This document shows positions 46,038-54,467 of a stretch of 64,000 nucleotides of DNA, piece after piece; the stretch's first letter is position 1; each line of letters begins with the position of its first letter. The notes beneath the pieces are model-generated. The model searched no databases. It saw only the letters and a program-made list of their open reading frames with translations, and was not told where the DNA came from. The stretch is taken from NCBI RefSeq assembly GCF_900119845.1, contig NZ_FPKU01000003.1, positions 282,145-346,144 of the forward strand. The letters run 5' to 3'. The DNA is from Devosia enhydra. Lineage in GTDB: Bacteria; Pseudomonadota; Alphaproteobacteria; Rhizobiales; Devosiaceae. The position numbers and the translations under genes are program-made.

Positions 46038-47465
46038 ATGAGCGACATGCTGACCAATGCTGGCGATTATACCGTTTCGGAGATCGCCGGAGCGCTGAAG
46101 CGGACGGTGGAGGACGTGTTCGGGCATGTGCGGGTGCGCGGGGAAATCTCGGGCTTTCGCGGCCAGCATGCCTCGGGGCACGCCTATTTTACCTTGAAGG
46201 ATGCCGATGCGGCGATCGATGCCGTGGTGTGGCGCACGAGCTTTGCCCGCCTGCGCTTCAAGCCGCAGGAGGGGCTGGAGGTGATCGCCACGGGGCGGCT
46301 CACCACCTATCCCAAATCATCGAAATACCAGATCGTCATCGAGCAGATCGAGCCGGCCGGCGTCGGCGCGCTGATGGCGCTGCTCGAGGAGCGGCGCAAG
46401 GCGCTGGCGGCCGAAGGGCTGTTCGATCGCGAGCGGAAGCGCCCGCTGCCCTATCTGCCGCGCGTCATTGGGGTCATTACCTCGCCCACGGGCGCGGTGA
46501 TCCGGGATATCCTCCATCGGCTCGACGACCGGTTCCCCTCCCATGTGCTGGTGTGGCCGGTGCGGGTGCAGGGCGAGACCTCGGCCGCCGAAGTGACAGC
46601 GGCGATCGCGGGCTTCAACGCGCTTTTGCCGGAGGGCGACATCCCCCGCCCCGACCTGCTGATCGTGGCGCGCGGGGGCGGTTCGATCGAGGATCTCTGG
46701 GGCTTCAACGAGGAAAACGTGGTGCGCGCCATTGCCGGCAGCGCCATTCCGGTGATCTCGGCGGTGGGCCACGAGACCGACACGACGCTGGCCGATTTTG
46801 CCGCCGACCATCGCGCCCCCACCCCCACGGCGGCGGCCGAGGCGGCGGTGCCGGTGCGGGCCGACCTCATCGGCTATGTGGCCGAACTGGACCTGCGGCT
46901 GGGCCATGGAGCGCGGCGCATCGGCGGCTCGGCACGCGACAGGTTGCGGGCAGCGGCGGCCGGCCTGCCGCGTCCGCAGGACCTGCTGACCACCAAGCGG
47001 CAAAGGCTCGACCACGCCGCGACGGGGCTGGCCACCGGATTGCGGCACATGGCGCAGCTCAAATCGATCCGCCTGATGCGCACGGCGCCGCGCCTCTCTC
47101 CGCATCTGCTGTCGCAGCGGCTGGGCAACGCCGCCGAGCGGCTCGAGCGGGCCGGCGGTCGCATCGCGCCGGCACTGCACGGAACGCTGGAGCGGCGGGG
47201 CGACAGGGTTGCGGGACTGGGGCGGCTGCTCGAAAGCATGAGCCACAAGGGCGTGCTGCGGCGCGGCTTCGCGCTCGTCACGCGCGGCGGCGAGATCGTG
47301 CGCGACAAGGCGGGGCTCAACCCGGGCGATGCGGTGGTACTCGAATTTGCCGATGGCGAGATCGGCGCGGTGATCGAGGGCGGCGGCGGCAAGCCGAAGC
47401 CGCCGCGCAAGGCGGGCGAGGCGCCCGATGCCGGCAGCACGACGCGGCAGCAAAGCCTCTTCTGA
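46038..47465 (+). CDS. xseA: exodeoxyribonuclease VII large subunit
   Basis: Catalytic subunit of ExoVII, which degrades single-stranded DNA to oligonucleotides. The 475 residues begin with an OB-fold ([19 protein letters not shown]), followed by the catalytic part with [17 protein letters not shown] near 151, [11 protein letters not shown] near 219 and [17 protein letters not shown] near 249, then a coiled region. ATG 46038 (MSDMLTNAG) has AGGA upstream; ATG 46020 is an alternative. It is followed by DUF2093, as commonly seen in Rhizobiales. Confidence 0.96.
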   Translation: MSDMLTNAGDYTVSEIAGALKRTVEDVFGHVRVRGEISGFRGQHASGHAYFTLKDADAAIDAVVWRTSFARLRFKPQEGLEVIATGRLTTYPKSSKYQIVIEQIEPAGVGALMALLEERRKALAAEGLFDRERKRPLPYLPRVIGVITSPTGAVIRDILHRLDDRFPSHVLVWPVRVQGETSAAEVTAAIAGFNALLPEGDIPRPDLLIVARGGGSIEDLWGFNEENVVRAIAGSAIPVISAVGHETDTTLADFAADHRAPTPTAAAEAAVPVRADLIGYVAELDLRLGHGARRIGGSARDRLRAAAAGLPRPQDLLTTKRQRLDHAATGLATGLRHMAQLKSIRLMRTAPRLSPHLLSQRLGNAAERLERAGGRIAPALHGTLERRGDRVAGLGRLLESMSHKGVLRRGFALVTRGGEIVRDKAGLNPGDAVVLEFADGEIGAVIEGGGGKPKPPRKAGEAPDAGSTTRQQSLF

Positions 47466-47511
47466 TAGCGGTCGGTCTCCATTATATGTGGAGGCCCAGA
47501 AAGGCCGGCCG

Positions 47512-47736
47512 ATGAACATTTTCGACAAGAGCTTCAATCCCTCCGAGGCGCAGATCCGCTATCTCGACGGCGATTATGTCGTGGTGCGGCCGGGCAGTTT
47601 CGTGCGCTGCGCCATCACCGGCACGCCGATCCCGCTCGATGAACTGCTCTACTGGAATGTCGACCGGCAAGAAGCCTATGTCGACGCCAAGGCCGCCCAT
47701 GAGGCGTTTGTCCGCCACGGGCTTGGCCGGGTCTGA
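47512..47736 (+). CDS. DUF2093 protein
   Basis: A 74-residue protein of a family found in Rhizobiales. The whole chain is the domain: AQIRYLDGDYVVVRPGSFVRC, then an RCAITGTPI turn, LLYWNVDRQEAYV and a short helix. The single cysteine and the beta-rich plan recall a small zinc-free ribbon. It lies 46 bases after xseA and four bases before the LpxB-like gene. The function is unknown. Confidence 0.9.
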   Translation: MNIFDKSFNPSEAQIRYLDGDYVVVRPGSFVRCAITGTPIPLDELLYWNVDRQEAYVDAKAAHEAFVRHGLGRV

Positions 47737-47740
47737 GCCG

Positions 47741-48883
47741 ATGCCGGCAGCGCCGGCGCGGCGCCTGCTGGTGATTTCAAACGGCATGGGCGAGGATTCC
47801 ATCGCCGCAGCCCTTATCGCGCGCCTGCCCGCCTCGATCCATGCCGAAGCCTATCCGACGCTGGGCCCGGGCGCGGCATTTGACGGGCTCTGCTCGGTGG
47901 TGGGGCCCCGTGCCGAGCTGGCGAGCCAGGGCTCGCGGGTGAAGGCCGGCACGGTTGCGCGCGATGTGGCGACGGGCGGGCTCGCGACCATTCCGCCGGG
48001 GCTCACATTCCTGCGGCAGGCGCGGAACGCCTATGACCGCGTGCTGGTGATCGGCGACATGATGGGCGTGCTCGGCTGCTGGCTCACCGGACATGCCGGC
48101 ATCGTGTGGCTCGATGTCTATCGCACGGGCCATGGCCGGCTCTATGGCGGGCTCGAAAAGGCGATCACCAGGCGGACCTGCGCCACGGTGTTCTGCCGCA
48201 GCGCCCGCCTGGCCGAGAGCCTTGCAAAAGGCGGCATCGATGCGCGCTTTGCCGGCAATGTGATGATGGACACGGTGCCCCGCGCGCCCTTCGCCATGGC
48301 CGAGCGGCTGCGGCGGGGACGCGCCGTGACGCTTTTGCCGGGCAGCCGGGCGGATGCGGCGGAGATCTTTTCAATCCAGCTCCGGGGCCTGCTGGCGCTG
48401 CCCGAGGGGCTCGAACCCGATTTCTTCCTCGCACTGGCCGATGGGGTGGAACTGGGCGCGCTGGCAGCTGCGGTGGGTGGGGTGGCGGTGCCGCCCGGCC
48501 CCGGTGCCGAGGCGGCCGATGCGGGGCGGATCGTTGTGGGGGAGCATGAGATCCATTGCGCGCGCGGGGCGCTGGGCACGCTGGTCGAAGGCTCGGACCT
48601 CGTGCTCGGGCAGGCCGGTACGGCGGTGACGCAGGCGATCGGGCTCGGGCGACCGGTGATCCACCTGATGCGGCAAGGCGACAGGCGCAAGCGGCTGATC
48701 GAAGAGACCGCGATGTTCGGAGAGGCCCGGCTGACCGTTGCGGCCACGCCCGAGGCGGTGACCGACGCCGCGGCGCGGCTTCTGGGCGATGACGCCGAGC
48801 GGGCCCGGCGCGGCGCCATCGGGCAGGCGCGGATCGGCGGGCCGGGGGCGATTGCGGCGGTGATCGCGGTGCTGGCGGGCTGA
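47741..48883 (+). CDS. lipid-A-disaccharide-synthase-like glycosyltransferase
   Basis: A 380-residue protein with a GT-B-like layout. The start RRLLVISNGMGEDSIAAAL resembles the LpxB-related family best known from cyanobacteria and Deinococcus (SNGHGED-like motif). The C-terminal half has LLPGSRADAAEIF, then LVEGSDLVLGQAGTAVTQAIGLGRPVIHL, the nucleotide-sugar pocket of LpxB/MurG-type enzymes. It is not the canonical lpxB, which lies in the lpx cluster and starts differently. The substrate is unknown. It is coupled to DUF2093 by a four-base gap. Confidence 0.78.
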   Translation: MPAAPARRLLVISNGMGEDSIAAALIARLPASIHAEAYPTLGPGAAFDGLCSVVGPRAELASQGSRVKAGTVARDVATGGLATIPPGLTFLRQARNAYDRVLVIGDMMGVLGCWLTGHAGIVWLDVYRTGHGRLYGGLEKAITRRTCATVFCRSARLAESLAKGGIDARFAGNVMMDTVPRAPFAMAERLRRGRAVTLLPGSRADAAEIFSIQLRGLLALPEGLEPDFFLALADGVELGALAAAVGGVAVPPGPGAEAADAGRIVVGEHEIHCARGALGTLVEGSDLVLGQAGTAVTQAIGLGRPVIHLMRQGDRRKRLIEETAMFGEARLTVAATPEAVTDAAARLLGDDAERARRGAIGQARIGGPGAIAAVIAVLAG

Positions 48884-48908
48884 GGGCTGGCATCGAGGCT
48901 GCGGCAAG

Positions 48909-49036
48909 GCCCCCTCACCCGGCCTTCGGCCGACCTCGCGCCATTCGAGCGTAGCTCTCATGGCCTTCTCGCCTCAAATCGCTCCACCGGAGCGATTTGG
49001 CCTGCGGCACGGCTCGAAGCCCCCCAGGGAGAGGTG
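48909..49036 (+). repeat. R1 copy interrupted by an insert
   Basis: The left part CCCCCTCACCCGGCC to GACCTC (48911-48938) and the right part CCCAGGGAGAGGTGAAG (49022-49038 region) fit a single R1 copy, but about 84 bases separate them. The insert contains a perfect 11-bp inverted repeat at 48975-48999. Confidence 0.7.
48975..48999. repeat. perfect 25-base palindrome inside the R1 insert
   Basis: CAAATCGCTCC at 48975-48985 and GGAGCGATTTG at 48989-48999 around ACC. Not seen elsewhere in the window. Confidence 0.75.
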
Positions 49037-49101
49037 AAGAAGCGGGGCTGAGGGACTGCGCCCGGCAAATTCGCCTATACTGGCGCAAAGGAGAATCGCG
49101 C

Positions 49102-50907
49102 TTGCCTATTCGCCAGTTGCCGCAGGACCTCGTCAATCGCATCGCCGCCGGCGAGGTGGTGGAGCGGCCGGCGAGCGTCGTCAAGGAGCTGGTGGAAAAC
49201 GCCATCGATGCCGGGGCCCGGCGGATCACCATCACCACTTCGGGCGGTGGCAAGAGCCTGATCCGCATCCTCGATGATGGCTGCGGCATGGACGAGGCCG
49301 ATCTCCGGCTCTCGGTGGTGCGGCACGCCACCTCCAAGCTTGCCGATGACGGGCTCGAGGATATCCGCACGCTGGGTTTTCGCGGCGAGGCGCTGGCCTC
49401 GATCGGCTCGGTGGCGCGGCTTTCGGTGGCCTCGCGGCCCGAGGGCGCGGCATCGGGGCTCAAGATCACGGTGTCGGGCAGCCAGCCGGGCCCTATCGTG
49501 CCCGAGGCGATGAACCGGGGCACGATCGTGGAGGTGCGCGATCTCTTCGCCGATGTGCCGGCGCGGCTCAAATTCTTGAAGAGCGACAAGGCCGAGGCCG
49601 GCGCCATCACCGATGTGGCCAAGAAGCTGGCCATGGCCAATCCGGGCGTGCAGTTCCGCCTCGACGGGCCCGACCGCATGCCGGTGGACTGGCCGGCGCG
49701 CAGCGGGCCGGGGGCGCTCGCAGCACGGCTTGCCGATGTGATGGGCGATGAGTTCGTGGCCAATGCCGTGACGCTGGGGCTGATGCGTCATGGCGTGGTG
49801 GTGGCGGGGCTGGCGGGCCTGCCCACGTTCAGCCGGGCCAACAGCCTTTTACAGCATTATTTCGTCAATGGGCGGGCGGTGCGCGACAAGGTGCTGCTGG
49901 GTGCGGTGCGCGCGGCCTATGCGGACTACCTCTTCCGCGACCGCTTTCCGGCCATCGCGCTGTTTTTATCGGTCGATCCGGGCGAGGTGGATGTGAATGT
50001 GCATCCGGCCAAGACGGAGCTACGGTTTCGAGACCCCGGCGGGGTGCGGGGCGCGGTGATCAGAGCCGTGGGCGAGGCGCTGGCGGCGGCCGGGCATCGG
50101 GCCAGCGGCAGCACCAGCGAGGCGCTGGTCGATGCCTTTCGCGCCCCGGAAATGGACGCGGCGCGACCGGCGGCGACGGGCTGGCACCCCGATATCGAGC
50201 CGAAATTCCGCGCGCCGGCGCAAGGCTATTCTCCGGCGTTTCGTGCGCCGCAGGCCGGGATTGCCGGGCTCGCCGAACCCTCGGCGCGGGTCGTCGCCGA
50301 GCCCCTGCCCGACGCGGTGGCCGAGCATCCGCTCGGAGCGGCGCGAGCGCAGATGTTCGAAAACTACATCGTGGCGGAAACGCCCGCCGGCCTCGTGCTG
50401 GTCGACCAGCATGCCGCCCATGAGCGGCTGGTCTACGAGAAGATGAAGCGCGCGCTGGCCGATGGCGGCATCGCCAGCCAGCGGCACCTGATCCCGGTGG
50501 TCGTGGAGTTGCCGGAGGAGGATTGCGAGCGGCTGGCGGCGGCGGCTCCGGTGCTCGAGGGGCTGGGGCTGGGGCTCGAACGCTTCGGCCCGCGCGCGGT
50601 GGCGGTGCGTGAAACCCCGGCGCTGCTCGGGCAGGCCGATGTGGCCGGGCTCGTGCGCGATCTCGCCGACGGGCTGGCGGAATGGGGCACGAGCGCGGCG
50701 CTGTCGGACCGGCTCGAAGCGATCATCGGGCGCATGGCCTGCCACGGTTCGGTGCGCTCGGGGCGGCGGCTCAGGCCCGAAGAGATGAACGCGCTGCTGC
50801 GCGAAATGGAAGCGACGCCTCATTCGGGCCAGTGCATCCACGGCCGGCCCACCTATGTGCAGCTCTCGCTCAGGGATATCGAGAGGCTGTTCGGGCGGGG
50901 GAAGTGA
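49102..50907 (+). CDS. mutL: DNA mismatch repair protein MutL
   Basis: ATPase that links MutS mismatch recognition to strand removal. The 601 residues begin with the GHKL domain: RIAAGEVVERPASVVKEL, ENAIDAGA, DDGCGM and GFRGEALASI. The C-terminal domain has the endonuclease motif DQHAAHERLVYE (DQHA-x2-E-x4-E) and CIHGRPT, so this MutL should nick DNA itself, as in bacteria without MutH. The frame has no usable ATG; TTG 49102 follows AAAGGAG by eight bases and gives LPIRQLPQDLVN, the family start. Confidence 0.96.
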   Translation: MPIRQLPQDLVNRIAAGEVVERPASVVKELVENAIDAGARRITITTSGGGKSLIRILDDGCGMDEADLRLSVVRHATSKLADDGLEDIRTLGFRGEALASIGSVARLSVASRPEGAASGLKITVSGSQPGPIVPEAMNRGTIVEVRDLFADVPARLKFLKSDKAEAGAITDVAKKLAMANPGVQFRLDGPDRMPVDWPARSGPGALAARLADVMGDEFVANAVTLGLMRHGVVVAGLAGLPTFSRANSLLQHYFVNGRAVRDKVLLGAVRAAYADYLFRDRFPAIALFLSVDPGEVDVNVHPAKTELRFRDPGGVRGAVIRAVGEALAAAGHRASGSTSEALVDAFRAPEMDAARPAATGWHPDIEPKFRAPAQGYSPAFRAPQAGIAGLAEPSARVVAEPLPDAVAEHPLGAARAQMFENYIVAETPAGLVLVDQHAAHERLVYEKMKRALADGGIASQRHLIPVVVELPEEDCERLAAAAPVLEGLGLGLERFGPRAVAVRETPALLGQADVAGLVRDLADGLAEWGTSAALSDRLEAIIGRMACHGSVRSGRRLRPEEMNALLREMEATPHSGQCIHGRPTYVQLSLRDIERLFGRGK

Positions 50908-50939
50908 AGGGGGCGCTTTGGCTGAAACCCTCGAACCGG

Positions 50940-51008
50940 GTCGTTCCTGTGCAAGCAGGAACCTCTGTTCACCATAGTCCGCACCGCAAACGGAGGTTCC
51001 TGCTTTTG
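50940..51008. repeat. R3 inverted pair, right arm decayed
   Basis: Left unit GTCGTTCCTGTGCAAGCAGG at 50940; the right unit GGTTCCTGCTTTTG is cut short at 51008. Confidence 0.75.
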
Positions 51009-51055
51009 AGGCGGCCTTTCAGCCTCCGGCACCATCCCCCAGCCCAATCCACGGC

Positions 51056-51082
51056 GTCATTCCGGCGAGAGCCGGAATCCAG
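51056..51082 (+). repeat. R3 repeat unit
   Basis: GTCATTCCGGCGAGAGCCGG palindrome followed by AATCCAG. It precedes R1 composite B, as the unit at 44080 precedes composite A. Confidence 0.8.
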
Positions 51083-51125
51083 TTTCTGTTTCAGCAACAC
51101 ACGAGGTTCAGCGCGTGGGGCAAGG

Positions 51126-51288
51126 CCCCCTCACCCGGCGCTGACGCGCCGACCTCTCCCCCAAAGGGAGAGGTAAGGTGGTGCGCGAGCCTCGGGAGTT
51201 CAGATCGCCCGCGGAAGCTAATTAGAATGGAGCCCGTCTTAACCTCTCCCTCTGGGGGAGAGGTCGGCCGAAGGCCGGGTGAGGGGGC
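51126..51288. repeat. R1 composite element B
   Basis: A forward R1 (51126-51176) and an inverted R1 (51241-51288) enclose about 64 bases. Same plan as 44151-44308, with the centre in reverse orientation relative to it. Confidence 0.8.
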
Positions 51289-51348
51289 CCTGCCGCTTGC
51301 TCAGTCTCTCCGCAAGCATGACCCACACCTCACTGCGCCTGCGTAGTC

Positions 51349-51390
51349 CTCATCCTGAGGAGGGGCGGAGCCCCGTCTCGAAGGGCGAGG
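51349..51390 (-). repeat. R2 intergenic repeat, inverted copy
   Basis: CTCATCCTGAGGAGGGG start. Preceded by CACTGCGCCTGCG, also present before the copy at 43951. Confidence 0.85.
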
Positions 51391-51413
51391 ACGTGCGCGC
51401 GGTGGACCCGGAC

Positions 51414-51455
51414 CTCGTCCTTCGAGACGCCCCTTCGGGGCTCCTCAGGATGAGG
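51414..51455 (+). repeat. R2 intergenic repeat, forward copy
   Basis: Complete 42-base R2 that follows the inverted copy after 23 bases. Confidence 0.85.
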
Positions 51456-51518
51456 TCCTCTCAGGGCAAGGGGGCTTTGCCCCACGCGGGATCGCGGGAC
51501 CCCCCTCCCCTTGAAAGA

Positions 51519-51947
51519 TCAGGCGACGATCAGCTTGACGTCGACATTGCCGCGGGTGGCGTTGGAATAGGGGCAGACCTGGTGGGCCTTTTCGACCAGG
51601 GCTTCGGCCTGGGCGTGATCGAAGCCCGGAAGGGTGACTTTGAGTTCGACGGCGATGTTGAAGCCGGCGCCCTTGGCGTTTTCGCCGAAGGAAACCGAAG
51701 CGTCGATGGTGGTCTCGTCGGGGATCTTGACCTTTTCGCCACGGGCGACGGCCTTGAGCGCGCCGAGGAAGCAGGCCGAATAGCCGGCGGCAAAGAGCTG
51801 CTCGGGATTGGTGCCCGGACCGTCATTGCCGCCCATGGCCTTGGGGGTATCGAGGGTCACTTCGAGCCGCCCGTCATCAGTTTTGCTCGTGCCGGTGCGG
51901 CCGCCGGTGGTGTGGGCGTGGGCGGTGTAGACTGCGGACTTGATCAT
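51519..51947 (-). CDS. ohr: organic hydroperoxide resistance protein
   Basis: Thiol peroxidase that reduces organic and lipid hydroperoxides, recycled by lipoylated proteins. The 142-residue length, peroxidatic Cys59 in GYSACFLGAL and resolving Cys125 in VCPYSNATRGNV define Ohr rather than OsmC. It is divergent from the MarR-type gene ohrR with a 77-base gap that contains a palindromic operator candidate, so peroxide-induced derepression is expected. Confidence 0.96.
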   Translation of the reverse strand: MIKSAVYTAHAHTTGGRTGTSKTDDGRLEVTLDTPKAMGGNDGPGTNPEQLFAAGYSACFLGALKAVARGEKVKIPDETTIDASVSFGENAKGAGFNIAVELKVTLPGFDHAQAEALVEKAHQVCPYSNATRGNVDVKLIVA

Positions 51948-51982
51948 GGCATCGGGTCTCCGGTTGCGATGAAATTTACATA

Positions 51983-52006
51983 GCGCGCAATTAGATTGCG
52001 TGCAAT
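51983..52006. promoter_or_regulatory. probable OhrR operator
   Basis: GCGCGCAAT (51983-51991), TAG and ATTGCGTGC (51995-52003) make a 9-3-9 inverted repeat with one mismatch. The adjoining AAT creates a second, overlapping dyad ATTGC-GT-GCAAT, so three half-sites lie in a row in the ohr-ohrR gap. Confidence 0.7.
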
Positions 52007-52027
52007 AGATATTCCAGCGGATGCGTG

Positions 52028-52483
52028 ATGGATGAGGTTCAAATGAGCGAAGCGCCCCCCAGCGTCGACCAGATGCTGTGCTTTGCGGTCTATGCCGCCG
52101 GGCACGCCTTCACGCGGTTCTACAAGCCGCGGCTCGATGCGCTCGAGCTCACCTACCCGCAATATCTCGCCATGCTGGTGCTGTGGGAGAGCGATGACAT
52201 CACGGTAAAGGCGCTGGGGGCGCGTTTGTTCCTCGATTCGGGCACGATCACCCCGCTGCTCAAGCGGCTCGAGGCCCGGGGGCTGGTGCTGCGCCAGCGC
52301 GACAGCGTGGACGAGCGGCAGGTGCGCATTCGCCTCACCCCGGAGGGTCGCGCCATGCGCGACCGCGCCCTCGCCATTCCGCTTGCGGTTGCGAAGGGGA
52401 CGGGGCTGACCCTCGAAGGTGGAGAGGCCTTGCGGCGCGAATTGCTCGCCCTGCGCGAGCGGCTCGACGCGGCGCTGGATTAG
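52028..52483 (+). CDS. ohrR: MarR-family organic-peroxide sensor OhrR
   Basis: Repressor of ohr that is inactivated when its reactive cysteine is oxidised by organic peroxides. The 151 residues have the sensing Cys18 in [14 protein letters not shown], a winged helix with [13 protein letters not shown] and [23 protein letters not shown], and [14 protein letters not shown] in the wing. That cysteine is the only one in the chain, so it is a one-Cys type OhrR. ATG 52028 is used; ATG 52043 with GAGG seven bases upstream is a good alternative. Confidence 0.93.
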   Translation: MDEVQMSEAPPSVDQMLCFAVYAAGHAFTRFYKPRLDALELTYPQYLAMLVLWESDDITVKALGARLFLDSGTITPLLKRLEARGLVLRQRDSVDERQVRIRLTPEGRAMRDRALAIPLAVAKGTGLTLEGGEALRRELLALRERLDAALD

Positions 52484-52526
52484 GCGCGCGCCGCAAGAGC
52501 TGGGGCGACCGGCTTGGCGCGCTGTC

Positions 52527-53501
52527 TTACCCGAAAAACCCCAGCTGCGTGTCGATGGGGCTCATGGGGGCGGCATCGGCGAGGATCAGGCGGGCCCGGG
52601 CGCTGTCGCGGGCGATGGCGGCGATGAGGGCATCGAGGCTGTCGTAGATCTCCTGCCCGCGGATATGGGCGATGAGCGCGACGGACAGCTCGCGGCCATA
52701 GATGTCTTCGGAGAAATCGAAGAAATGCGGCTCGAAGGGCGGCGGGGCATCGCCGAACATCGGCTTGCCGAAACTCGCCACGCCATCGAGCCGGCGCCCG
52801 TCGATGAGCCCGCGCACGGCATAGACGCCCTGCGCCAGCGCAAAGCCTTTCGGCATGGCGATGTTGGCGGTGGGAAATCCCAGTTCGCGGCCGCGCCGGT
52901 CGCCCGAAACCACCGTGCCCGAGATGAACCAGTGATAGCCCAGCAGCCCGTTGGCGGTTGCGACATCGCCCTGGGCCAGCGCGGCGCGGATGCGGGACGA
53001 GGAGACCGCCTCGGCGCCCTCGGGAAGCAGATCGAGGATATCGACCGAAAAGCCGTGGCGCGCGCCGGCTTCGCGCAAAAAGGCCGGGGTGCCGCCGCGA
53101 TCGCGGCCGAAATGGAAATCGGCGCCGACCACGACGCCCGCAACCCCCAGCGCCGCAACGAGGAAACGGGTGACGAAATCCTCGGCCGCGATGCGCGAGA
53201 GATCGCGCGAGAACGGCATGATCACCAGCCCGTCGAGCCCCATGGCCTCGGCCAGCCGCGCCTTGGCATCGGCGGGGGTCAAGCGAAACATGAAGGGCTC
53301 GGGCGCAAACACATCGCGCGGATGGGGCTCGAAGGTGAGCGCAAGGGCCGGCCTGCCTTCAGCTTTGGCGCGGGCCTTGAGCCGATCGAGCACATATTGA
53401 TGGCCGCGATGAAACCCGTCGAAACTGCCGATGGCCACGAGCGCGCCGCGCAGCTGCGCCGGCACGGCACCAAGCCCGTCGAGCCGGACAAAGCCCGCCA
53501 T
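52527..53501 (-). CDS. ribF: bifunctional riboflavin kinase/FAD synthetase
   Basis: Makes FMN and then FAD from riboflavin. The 324 residues hold the nucleotidyltransferase domain first, with GSFDGFHRGHQ near 24 and the SSSRIRAAL motif near 167, and then the kinase domain with GRELGFPTANI near 204. The start is ATG 53501; a GTG two codons earlier overlaps the stop of the HAD gene and could be used instead. The long upstream frame is antisense-like and rejected. Confidence 0.95.
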   Translation of the reverse strand: MAGFVRLDGLGAVPAQLRGALVAIGSFDGFHRGHQYVLDRLKARAKAEGRPALALTFEPHPRDVFAPEPFMFRLTPADAKARLAEAMGLDGLVIMPFSRDLSRIAAEDFVTRFLVAALGVAGVVVGADFHFGRDRGGTPAFLREAGARHGFSVDILDLLPEGAEAVSSSRIRAALAQGDVATANGLLGYHWFISGTVVSGDRRGRELGFPTANIAMPKGFALAQGVYAVRGLIDGRRLDGVASFGKPMFGDAPPPFEPHFFDFSEDIYGRELSVALIAHIRGQEIYDSLDALIAAIARDSARARLILADAAPMSPIDTQLGFFG

Positions 53502-53503
53502 GA

Positions 53504-54370
53504 TCACCAGACGAGGCGCGGCATGTAGCCGGCCATGGTGGCGCCCGAGGGGGCGACGAGATCGCGGATGTCGGACGGATCGGCCTCTCCAAACGCATCG
53601 AGCTCCTCGGCATGGATGGAGCCGGTGACGAAGAGGAAATCGATGCCAAAGCCGGCCGCCCCGGTGGCATCGGTGCGCACGCTGTCGCCCACCGCGAGGA
53701 TCTCCTCGCGCGCTACGGCGCGGCCCAACGCTTCTTCGGCGAGCCTCAGCGCCTCGGCATAAATCGGCGCATAGGGCTTGCCGGCCATCAGAACGGTGCC
53801 GCCGATTTCGGAGTAAAGATCGGCGAGAGCGCCGCCGCAATAGAAGAGCTTGTCGCCGACCTCGACCACCTTGTCGGGATTGGCGCAGATCAGCGGCAGG
53901 TTGCGCGACTGCCAGAGCGCAGCGCGATCCCTGTACATGTCCGGGGTATCGTCATCCTCGTCGAGATCGGTGACGACCACCGCCTCGGCGGTCTCGGCCG
54001 GGCCGCGGATGACCCCGAGGCCCTCATAGAGCGCATCGTCGATGGTGGGCGGGCCGACATGGTGGATGACCCGGCCGCGATAGGGCGCGATCATGGCGCG
54101 GGTGGCATCGCCCGAGGAGACCACCGCATCCCAGGCCGAACGGGCCACGCCCAGCTGATCGAGCATGGCGATGATGGGGGCCGAGGGGCGCGGGGCGTTG
54201 GTGACGAGGATCACCGTGCCGCCTGCGGCGCGGAAGCGGCTGAGCGCATCGACGGCGGGCGGGAAGGCCGCGAGCCCGTTATGGACGACGCCCCAGACAT
54301 CGCAGAAGAGCACGCGGTAGCGCGGGTAGAGCCGGGAAAGGCCGGCGAGCGGACCGTGCGGATCGGACAT
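53504..54370 (-). CDS. TIGR01459-type HAD hydrolase
   Basis: A 288-residue HAD phosphatase of the class IIA (NagD-like) group common in alphaproteobacteria. Motif I is FCDVWGVVHNG near 22, where the second Asp of DxD is replaced by Trp, as is usual in this subgroup; motif II is LVTNAPRP near 55, and the C-terminal GDSVRTDATGA is motif IV. The substrate is unknown. It lies directly upstream of ribF, so a role in flavin metabolism is possible but only inferred. Confidence 0.92.
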   Translation of the reverse strand: MSDPHGPLAGLSRLYPRYRVLFCDVWGVVHNGLAAFPPAVDALSRFRAAGGTVILVTNAPRPSAPIIAMLDQLGVARSAWDAVVSSGDATRAMIAPYRGRVIHHVGPPTIDDALYEGLGVIRGPAETAEAVVVTDLDEDDDTPDMYRDRAALWQSRNLPLICANPDKVVEVGDKLFYCGGALADLYSEIGGTVLMAGKPYAPIYAEALRLAEEALGRAVAREEILAVGDSVRTDATGAAGFGIDFLFVTGSIHAEELDAFGEADPSDIRDLVAPSGATMAGYMPRLVW

Positions 54371-54467
54371 CGAGGTTCCAGGACAAGGCTGCGACAGGGA
54401 CGAAAAAAGGCTTGAAGCGGGGGACCCATATCATGCCCTTTGCCCGGAGAAACCCCCTGCCCGCCAT

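Larger units (their letters stand above)
50908..51518. other. large repeat mosaic between mutL and ohr
   Basis: About 610 bases without a gene. In order: a decayed R3 pair, a single R3, R1 composite B, and an inverted/forward R2 pair. Short open frames here are repeat translations. Confidence 0.8.
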
